Source of the DNA: Oscheius dolichura
Taxonomy: Eukaryota; Nematoda; Chromadorea; Rhabditida; Rhabditidae
Assembly: GCA_932521035.1 (NCBI GenBank)
Contig: OW051494.1
Coordinates: 2,838,001 to 2,902,000 of the forward strand
DNA length: 64,000 nucleotides
Reading direction: 5' to 3'
Below are positions 55,355-64,000 of the stretch, one piece after another; the stretch's first letter is position 1, and each line of letters starts with the position of its first letter. The translations under genes and the position numbers were made by a program. The notes beneath the pieces are model-generated. The model searched no databases and had not been told where the DNA came from. It saw only the letters and a program-made list of their open reading frames with translations.

Positions 55355-58300
55355 TCACAATAGAATTAAAGGAAAGGGAGGGGGCAGACGACTATTCGGG
55401 GGGAATAGAGGAGCCACGGGGACGAAAGACGCCTCGACGGGACCGGTACCGGGAAGCAGAAAAGACTTGAATAGATAGGGAGGACGAGGATTAATCCCAT
55501 TGGTTTGGAGACGGCGGTAATTCGGAGGCTTGGGCCACGGAGGATCTGGAAAGGAGATGTCAATACTGAGGATTAAATCAGTTAAATTAAAATAATTAAT
55601 GGGCAGGAAAACTCACGATGTGAAATTAGTATAGGCCGCGGATTTGGGATTGATACAGAGCGGCGTCTCCTGCATGGCTGCCCGGTCCGTAACGAATTTG
55701 TATATCCTATCCCGGAGCTCGTACATCGACAGCCGGGACAGGTCCTTCTCCCACTTGGGGTCGAACGGAATGTCGTGCTGAAAACAGAAGGATTACTGTA
55801 TCGGGGCTTTGACACGAACCACAGGGTCCAGGTCGTTGGTGTAGTGTCGCTGGCCGTTCTTCGTGTGGCAACAACTGCACATGCAGCTGTGGAACCGTTG
55901 CCGGCCCTCAGTGAGGTACGGGTGGTGGAGGGCCTGCTCGACGGTGTATCTCTTCTCGGGATCGAACATGAGCATCGAGGTCAGGAGATGGACGGCGTCG
56001 TCCGTCATCGAGCTGCTCAACTGGTACATTCGGTAGAGCTGCTGCTCCCTCTGGGGACCTCGCATCACGTGGTTCCGGGCACCGTCGCAGGCGGTCCTCA
56101 TCTCGTCTGCCTTCGGGGTACCGAGCAGGTCAATTATCTGGTTTAACTGAAAAATAAGGATAAGAGTTGGACAAGACCAGGCAAGGGGGCGGATCTCCTT
56201 GATGGATACGGGTGTGGGGAGAACGGCTTCGCGACTCACCTGCTCAATAGGACCAGTAGCCTGGAAGAGGATCTTTCTGGCCAACAGCTCGGCGAAGATG
56301 CATCCCACACTCCAGATATCCACGGCTCCCGTGTACCTCCTCGCACCCATCAGCAGCTCCGGCGCCCGGTAGTACTGGGTGACGACCTCGTGTGTCATGT
56401 TCTGCCTCTCTCGGCTGTCCCAAATCCTGGCCAGGCCGAAGTCGCATATCTTGAGGATACAGTTGCTGTTGACCAGCAGGTTGCCCGGCTTGATGTCCCG
56501 GTGGAGGATGTTGGCCGAGTGGAGATACCTCAGGCCGCGGAGGATCTGGTAGACGAAGACCTTGACGTGGTCGATGGTCAACGGCTGGGGGCTGACGATG
56601 ATCTTGTGCAAGTCGGACTGCATCAGCTCTGTCAGTACATATCTGAAATTGCCCGGGTCTATAGGTGGAGGATGGAGACACGGAAGGATCCCCCGAGATT
56701 GTGTTGACTCCAGCCCCGGTGGTTTGCCTAATGACTCGCCTCCTCATCCCCTCCCGTTGTTTTTGGTTGTTGCCCCCGCCGGTCCGGCCGTGTCCGGCCC
56801 GCACTGGCACTGGGGTCACCGGGGGTGGCCGCCCGGGTCAGCCGGATATTGTCTCTCTCTCTCTCTCTCCCTCTTGGCGGGTCCCTTCCCGGAACAATCC
56901 CCCCTCCCCTTTTTTTCGGAGACAAACGGCCTCGTCCCCCTGGTTCACTGGGCGGGGCCAACTGACCGCCATCCACCCCCTGGCACCCGGGAGAATAACT
57001 TACAATTCATGGAAGAAATGTTGTGAACTGGGTTGTAAAATGTCAAAGAGTGAAAGAACCTGAAACAGCACCGGTTAGATGGGTCCTGCCGGGAAGAGAC
57101 TTACGTTATCATGTTTGAAAGAGGACAGCATCCGAATCTCACGGAATACCCGCTTACAAGAGGCGAGGTTTTGAAAGACGTTTGGCATTTTCTTTAGTGC
57201 TACCCGTTTGCCTGATCGGGGATCCGTTACGGCCCTGAAAATAGTGACGTTGGCTATTTGAACAAGTACAAGAGGAACATGCGGGGGGATCAAACAGGAC
57301 AGGGCTATCGATTCCCGAATTCCAGAGGGAGGACAGTCAAAGACCAAGAGGAGGAGCAGACAACTTACCAGACGACTCCGAAGGCACCATATCCAATGGG
57401 CCGGTCCGGCTGGGCATCCACTGGGGCACTCGTCGGCGGACTGTAGTATGGTGTGGCGAGGATGGCATTCGACACGTGGGCTGCCTGAAACAGGAGGATT
57501 GAGATAAGTGTCTCAAATTAAGGGGGGGGGGGGGGCCCTTGTCCCTGGAGGAGTGGGGGGTATTCATGGCCACACTGACTCACCAGCAGTTCGTGTAAGT
57601 ACCGGAGTAATTTCTCCATCAATGCATAGAGATACATTTTTCTTTCGTTTTTCGCTGTAGGATTCTTATTATAGGGGGAGAAGGAGAGAAAGAAGCCGGC
57701 CAGCCGGCCGAGGGGAGAATTAGAAACAGGATCGATAGGAATCGCCAGCCAGATACCATTGAAGGGAGAAGCCAAAAAGTGGTGATGGCGCCTCTCTGGG
57801 AGGAGGAGGAGGAGGAGGAGGACGGGGATGGGCGACCGACCGACTGACTAGGCGAAGAACCAGCTGTTTGCAAAATAATGGTGGTGGTGGCCTGATCAGT
57901 GGTAGCAGCACGAGAAAGAGCGAGAGCGAGAGGGCGCACAGCACGATTTTTCGGAACTGAGAAAAACGAACGGGTGGCGCCACTCGGGGAAGCCAAGGGG
58001 AGACTGAAACGTGGACACCGGGGGAAGGGGGAAGAAGAGGAGACCCAGGGCAGGGGAGCAAACAAAAACATGTGATAAAGGGACAGACATCCCCGTCGTC
58101 GTCTATATGGCCGCCGTCACAAGCGGCGACGTCAGGGGCATATGATCTGTGGGCAGGGGGAATATTCCAAGGACCCATTCCTTTTACAAGGGTGAACGGC
58201 CATTAGAGAGGGTCTAGACGGGGGGAGGCAGCCCTTCAGCAGATCAGAGTTCGGGCTGCTCTGCTCTCCATGATGAAGGGCATGTTTTCAGTAGGGGAGC

Positions 58301-60075
58301 CGGCTCAAAAATCGCCTGTTTACGAGAAGGGGCCGTCCTCCCTCGAAAAACAGAAAGAACTACCCGGCGGGCCACAGACGGACAGAAGGTCAAAAAGACC
58401 CGGAAAAATAGACGACTCGATGGTAACTGGTCGCTGAGCAGAGAACTTTCTCTTGCACTTGGAGACGACAAAAAGGGAGACCTCCCCCAGCAGGGAGGCT
58501 ACCTCCTTGGAAAAGGGAGGATTGAAGTTTTTGGAGGATGGCCAGAAAAAAGTGGCGAACACGAGGGGAAAATGTAAAGAGAGGCGGCCGCCGCGTGAGA
58601 ATGCCAGCCAGACGCTGGCACGTGGGGGGAACTTATTGGAGAGGCGGCCGGTTCCTGTCACGTGGGGGCATGTGTTAAAAAATACTTATCTATCCCCCTG
58701 ACTCCCCTCAAAGACTTCAGGGGGTTAGGGGCCATCCCCCGTACCGGAATTGAGAATTGACTCACCCCGTGCATTGGTTGATTCTGCATCTGCATCTGCA
58801 TCTGTTTGGGATCCTTCTTGACGGGAGCAGCCGAGAACATGGGGCCAGCTCCTACTGTCGCGTGGGACACGAGAGCCATGTCGCCTGAAAAGAGAGACAC
58901 TGGTGGAGGATAGGGAGATTGGGTGAGAAGTGTACAAAGTGTGGTGGCCGGACACCCAGCTGACCGCTAGAGAGAAGCTGAGCGAGAGCTTTACACCTCT
59001 CTCGGGATAGAACAAAAGCAAAAGAGACCTAGTCAGCTGGGGGAGGAGTGGACTCCCCGGCCAGAAGGGCAGTCAAACAGAAAAGGACAGCCAATGACTT
59101 GGACTCTAGAGCTGGACCCAATTTGAGCGGCGAGCGAGGGATAGTACGGAAAGGACAAGCGGAGGACGAGGGGAGACCCGAGATCAAAGATGAGCCGAGA
59201 CTTACCGACAATGTTGACGTTGTGCTGGACAATGCCCTGCAGTTGGTGCTGGAGCTGTTGTAACTGTTGCTGTTGCGCTAACTGCTGCGCGAGCTCTGCT
59301 TGGGAAATGATGGGCAGGTTGGCTGAAACAGATTAAATTAGCTGAAGTAATTCTAGTATCCCACACGGAAGAGGCACCGTAACCCATTGGCGGTCGAGGT
59401 AAAAAGGACCGAATTTGTGGCTTTACACCTTCAAAAGAAGAGGCAGCTGACCCCCCGGCCATTTCAAGGGAACGAGGCGGTTTCATTTAAAGGAAAGGGG
59501 GGATTGTAAACTGAGCGGCTCGTTCGCTTTTAGATACTTGATAAAGATAAGGGAATCCCCCTTTATTTTTAAAGTGGAGGGGGTAGCCCGAACCCAGGGG
59601 AAGACACCACTGGCTGTTTGTGTGTTGTGTCCCTCTAGGTGCAACTGTCCTCCCGTGGTCTCTTGGAGGACGGCGGACGAGGGGGATATTCTCACCTTGC
59701 TGAATCAGATGCTGATGGCGAGCCAGGAATGCGTGTGTAGCAGCAATGTCAAAAAGCTCACTGCAGGTAGCCGAAGAGCTACAACCGGATGAGGATGAAG
59801 AACCTGAAAGAGAACACTAAAAAGAGAAGTAATCACACGGGGGTAAGCAAATATTTTGGAATGGAGGGAGGATGTGGGGGACAAATAAGTTCATGAGCGA
59901 GAGAGCCATCACAGATCAAAGAAGACAGGGGATTCCCGGAGAGGAGGAGGAGGAGAAGGAGGATAATGAGAGCAGAGAGGCGCAGGCGGGGAGCCCGGTT
60001 ACCTAATCGCAAGGTCAGCTTGCGGTCATCGGGTCGGTTAAGGTTAAGCCAACTGTTGTCTTCGCGCCCGCCCCT
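55355..60075 (-). CDS. Nemo-like kinase (NLK/LIT-1), 5' end not found
   Basis: Proline-directed Ser/Thr kinase of the MAPK group acting in Wnt/TGF-beta signalling. Upstream exons are Gln/Ser/His-rich: a tentative exon 60075-60003 (EDNSWLNLNRPDDRKLTLRL), then SSSSSGC, AELAQQLAQQQQLQQLQHQL and a QMQMQMQNQ run. All phases agree. The kinase domain has the Gly loop RPIGYGAFGVVW, RVALKKMPNVFQNL, FREIRML, LYVLTELMQSDLHKIIVS, LHRDIKPGNLLVNSN, KICDFGLAR, the activation loop MTHEVVTQYYRAPE and VDIWSVGCIFAELL. The NLK-specific C-terminal tail has HSCMCSCCHTKNG and PLCINPKSAAYTNF, then a Pro-rich extension (PDPPWPKPPNYRR) to the stop at 55355. The activation loop reads T-H-E where vertebrate NLK has T-Q-E. 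The start codon lies in an upstream exon that I could not place. Confidence 0.93.
57522..57535 (+). repeat. G14 homopolymer tract
   Basis: Fourteen consecutive G within an intron of the Nemo-like kinase gene. Confidence 0.85.
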
Positions 60076-62212
60076 CTGAGGACAGGGGACAAGCCGAAAG
60101 AGACAGAAAGAGGGAGGATATGATGGCCAGTTTAAATCGATGCCCTCAGGGCCTCTGGCCAGTAGCGGTGGTCAGAACAATCAGCTGATGCCTGGCTAGA
60201 GATCGGTCAACCGGAGGCAGTTGCTTCAGAGGGAGCAGAGATCGCTACGCCATCGACGAGAGAATGGTCACCCAGTGGCGGCAGATGGCGGAGAGGCCAC
60301 AGAAAGAGAATGCATGTCTGGGAGGAGAGAGTACAGCTGACGCGGAGGGCACGAGCGGGAACTAGTCTCGGGTATGCAAATGAAGTCTGGGGGGAGATTT
60401 TAAGGACAGACATCGATTTCGACCCGGGTGGGGAGAGGGTGTTTAGTAAATAATAAAAAAGGCTGCTGCTGGAGACGGGGGCAATAAACAACAAGAGAGA
60501 GAGAGAGAAAAATAGACTCCTTTTCCGGTAACAAGCCACATGAGACAGCAGTTTAAAGGGGAGCTATATAGCCTTGGATACCGGCTGTCTAACTGTGGCT
60601 GATTAGAAAAATTAACAGAGGAGAGGGTTCGAAACCTTTTGGAGCAGTAGTCTTCTTGGAGTGTCGACCGTCTGCCGGCTGTGTTTGCTGTCCAGCCACG
60701 AACCAACGCCCCTGCGGCTATTCTCAGCGGCGCACGCGCTCCAAGAATAGCCTTCGGGGTGGACAAAAAGTCATCCAAACATACACACCACCCCTGGGGG
60801 GAGAGATCACACGAACTGTAGCAACTCTCGGGGGGCGGCTGGAGGGGGCAGCAGGGGGCAGATCCAGAGGGAGCAGATCTCCCCGGAGTCTGGTGGTTTG
60901 GATGAAATCTGAGCCACCTCAGATGACCGGTGTCTGTCAATAGGAGCCAGCCACAACCGCAGTTACTATAGTTTCAACAGGGAGAAATGTACTTTTTGAG
61001 ACTGGGAGGACGAGGAGGAGGAGGAGACGAAGGTTTGTGGGGTGGCTGTGCGCGGTAGCTGAGTGCCTCCCGGACAGGCTCCGGGAACCGGATTGACCGC
61101 AAAAACACAGTCTGTGAGAGAAGGGGGCAGAGAGAGAAAGAGAACTGCTGCTGGCTAGAGTCCAACAAAAAAGCGAGGGGGGTTCAACGAGGTGCTAACA
61201 GGTACCCCCCTCGAGGCCCCATAAACAAGCACCATGCCCTTCCGCGAGGGGTTACATTTCAACAAAGGGGGGAGAAGCCTCCGTTTAGAGGGGGACTGTC
61301 CTCCTCTTTAACATCTCGTCCTCCACCTGTCACCTCATTGACCTGATCAATAATTGTCCTCGTCCTTCTCCACCGGCCCCTCTCCTATATTAGACAGTAC
61401 CCGGCGCGTACCTGGTACCAGACGTTTGTTTTCTCATTAGCATAGGCGGGAGGACGAGGCAGTCACCCCCAAAAGAGAGTGTAATAACAAAAGAAGTAGA
61501 AAGAGAATATTAAGAAAAGGAAGGGAAGAGGATCCAGTTTAATGAACCGGATATGGAGGGGTGAGGAGCGAGAACTACCACCACTCCCGGGGGAAGGGAG
61601 GATGACTGTCTTTTATACTACGACGACGAAGGGGACGAGGAGAAAAGAGAAAAGTTACGACAGATTGGGAAATTAGAAGAGGATTTACGGTTCGCGAGGG
61701 GGGACGAATCCACCCCGCCGGATGGTACCGTACCGGGTCAAAGTGCGTGACACGGACCATAAGAGGAGGAGATGATGAAAACAGAACGAGCGGGCAGGGG
61801 AGAAGAGGATGGGAGGGTGGGGAGCAGCAGAGCCCGGGAGAGATCAAAAACTGGAGGATGATCTCTCTTGGAGAGACTAAAAATCAAAGAAAAAGGAAGA
61901 AAAAGAATAGAATGAATAGGAAGAGAGAGATAAAGAGAAAAGGGCAGAGCAGCAGCAGCCCAGCCCTGCCTCAGCCCAGCAGTCGAAGGGGTCATATCTG
62001 ACCATTGTTATGTGTGCGCGGGCCGCGCCGTTTAGGTGTCATAGTGCTGACCGGTACCAACAGACCGTCCTTGGAACCAAGGGAGGACCCCTCCTCGACG
62101 GCCACCACCACCTGCCGCACTTGTCTGTGCCACCTTCTTCTACCCTAATTTTGACTTTTTTCTTCTTCTTCTCGTCTGATCATCCACCAATCTCATGAGC
62201 CGAATAGAATTT

Positions 62213-62238
62213 GGGGGGGGGGGGGGGGGGGGGGGGGG
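62213..62238 (+). repeat. G26 homopolymer tract
   Basis: Twenty-six consecutive G on the plus strand. The longest homopolymer I noticed in the window. Confidence 0.9.
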
Positions 62239-62647
62239 AGAAAGATGACCACCCGGGAACAATTAGAGACCTCCTCGCTCCACGTGGTGCCACCCTTTCG
62301 GGGGCTCAGCGGTCAACTTTATTGGGGGGACACACTGCCAGGGGTCAGTCACCCTAATCTGAAAAACAGCTGTGTGTTCTTGGGGAGATAACAGAGGTCA
62401 TCAAGGCGTGAGGCGGGCGAGTAGCCCAGGAAGATTTATTGGCATAAGGGGGATGAGGTGAGGTCGCGGGCTTGCCGGGACACCTGACCTGATGGCGACC
62501 GTTCGGAGGAATAAACAGTAGCCCGGTCAACGGAGGTCAGCCCCCGGGATTAGGACACCCAGACCGGGGGAGAGAGGGAGGAGGAGGTCCGTCCCCCTTG
62601 TGGCCGCGCCTCCGCCTCTGACTGGTACCTAATGCACATAAAATCTA

Positions 62648-62671
62648 GGGGGGGGGGGGGGGGGGGGGGGG
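62648..62671 (+). repeat. G24 homopolymer tract
   Basis: Twenty-four consecutive G, 410 bp after the G26 tract and on the same strand. Confidence 0.9.
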
Positions 62672-63172
62672 AGAGATGACAGCAAAAAATGACGGGGTCA
62701 TTTGGAGGAGGGCTGCGCGAAATTTCACAAGGCAGGAGACACTTTTTTGAATGGTAGTACCAAGCGAGGTGGGGCTAAAAAAAAGAACAGAACAGCTGGG
62801 CTGGTACGGAAGAGAGGTGGAGACGGAGACCCCCGGGCCGCCTTTGAGGCGGTAATATGCCCCTAGGTGCGAATTACTGAACAAAAAGGATAATCCCCCC
62901 TGAATTCAAAAGGCCCCACAAAGAAGAGAGTAAACAGTACAAGTTTTCGAAGCAACAGCTAAACAAATAGGAAGGGGAAGGGCATTTTGCAAGGTTCTAT
63001 CAGGAAGGGGGGAAGAGAAACTCCAGGAGGACTGCCTGTCGGAACGGCGAAGAGGTAGAAAGACGACTATTTGGTGGCTGAAATCCGCGCGGAACGAGAA
63101 AGGTCGTACCAGGTTGCTGTACTGAGAGACACCACCACCCACAAAGGACATTGTAAGCGGGCCTCTGGTGGT

Positions 63173-63186
63173 GGGGGGGGGGGGGG
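63173..63186 (+). repeat. G14 homopolymer tract
   Basis: Fourteen consecutive G following GGTGGT; a further G10 run lies at 63303-63312. Confidence 0.85.
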
Positions 63187-64000
63187 CGACTATCAGATAA
63201 CTTCAGAGGGAGATAATCCCGCGGGGGAGGAGGAAGACGAGAGCTCCAAGAAGAAGAAAAAGAAGAAGAGGATAAGAACACATGACGAGGCGAACAGGAT
63301 TTGGGGGGGGGGTGGAAGGGAATAAGTAGAGAAGGGAACGGGATTCTCTCTCATCCCCATCACCAGCAGACGGAAAGAATTACGACTACGAAAGGTGGCT
63401 GACTGGAGGAAGAGGATGACGAGAGGAGGAGGAGGAGGGCACAGTCCCGAGTGTGTACACTTCGTGTTGCCTTGATTAAGAAATTTTTGGCTCTCTCGCG
63501 GAGCAGCCGTCATTCCAAAAATGGACGAGACGATCTCTCTTTAGCGGGCTGAAAAAGGGCAAGAGACCGCCGGGTGCGCGCGGGCGCGTCTGGACCCGGG
63601 ACCAGCTAGTACTTTCGGGACGACGACTCATTATCCCCTTATGCCTCGGTTAATCTTCTTTAATAGTAGAGAAAAAGTACAAACCATCCCCTCCCCCGAA
63701 GTCAGCCATAATTGGTTCTCCCTCCCCCTAATAGGAAAGCCTCGTGTGTGAAGGGACTGGATTCGGCCCCCCGGAGGAGAAGAAGAAGAGTTCTAGACGA
63801 CACACGTAAAAGAACGTGTTTGTTGAGGGGAAAGAAAAAAAAATAAGCGAAGAGACAACACACAAATAAGGAGAAGACGAGGGAGTAAACAGATCATCCG
63901 GAGAGGATCCCTGCCTCATGCCTTCAAAAGTTGCAAGAGGCGAGCAGAAAAAAGGAAGAGCAGGAGGAAATTATTGGTTTCATGACGCAGGGACCACACA

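Larger units (their letters stand above)
60076..64000. other. Purine-rich region upstream of Nemo-like kinase exons
   Basis: No gene recognised. The plus strand is strikingly GA-rich with many AGGAGG blocks, GA runs and G homopolymers. The minus-strand ORFs are Ser/Leu/Phe/Pro-rich, as expected from translating pyrimidine-rich DNA. It probably contains long 5' introns, untranslated exons and regulatory DNA of the kinase gene. Confidence 0.4.

Noticed and set aside
60207-63919. Many Ser/Leu/Phe/Pro-rich ORFs on the minus strand upstream of NLK
   Set aside because: They result from translating pyrimidine-rich DNA; overlapping frames look alike and none has a family match.
1-64000. tRNA, rRNA or CRISPR-like arrays
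   Set aside because: I looked for TΨC-arm words and regularly spaced repeats and found no convincing case by eye; a tRNA scan would be needed to be sure.

Overview
The window looks like compact animal nuclear DNA, most likely from a nematode. The genes have many exons. Most introns that I could place by matching exons to known protein families are only about 33-50 nt, with TTTAG/TTTCAG acceptors. Many start codons sit within 0-15 nt of an unpaired acceptor-like CAG or TAG, as expected for spliced-leader trans-splicing. The recognisable genes are common to animals and are known in nematodes (CDK5 activator, NLK/LIT-1, NR4A/NHR-6, IK/SMU-2, acid ceramidase). No species can be named from the sequence alone.

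Layout. 1-4.3 kb: p35-type CDK5 activator (+). 4.5-7.4 kb: ABHD16 lipid hydrolase downstream of a PRKRIP1-like gene (both -), spaced like an operon. 8.4-13.7 kb: large TRPM channel gene (+) ending in a NUDT9-H domain as in TRPM2. 14.1-17.4 kb: an intronless gene of unknown family, acid ceramidase (+), and an intronless protamine-like gene (-). 17.7-21.6 kb: three unrecognised genes (-). 22.2-25.8 kb: an interrupted small ORF, the splicing factor IK/RED (-) and MsrB (+). 25.9-28.9 kb: alpha-type nicotinic receptor subunit (-). 29.5-31.5 kb: intronless basic/SR-rich protein followed by a decayed copy of its 5' end. 32-37 kb: NR4A nuclear receptor (-) with large 5' introns. 37.4-40.7 kb: small unrecognised genes or fragments.

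41-48.6 kb is gene-poor and AT-rich. It contains a 1,003-bp terminal-inverted-repeat transposon with a perfect 8-bp target duplication and an inverted duplication at 44.3/44.7 kb. 48.7-54.7 kb: an unknown small gene and a group VI calcium-independent phospholipase A2 (+). 55.3-60.1 kb and probably beyond: Nemo-like kinase (-), whose 5' side is purine-rich DNA with G runs up to 26 nt.

The genes do not form one pathway. Several belong to neuronal and developmental signalling (CDK5 activator, nAChR, NLK, NR4A), lipid metabolism (ABHD16, acid ceramidase, iPLA2) and splicing (PRKRIP1, IK). The most notable observation is a TRPM2-type channel with a degenerate Nudix domain in what looks like a nematode.
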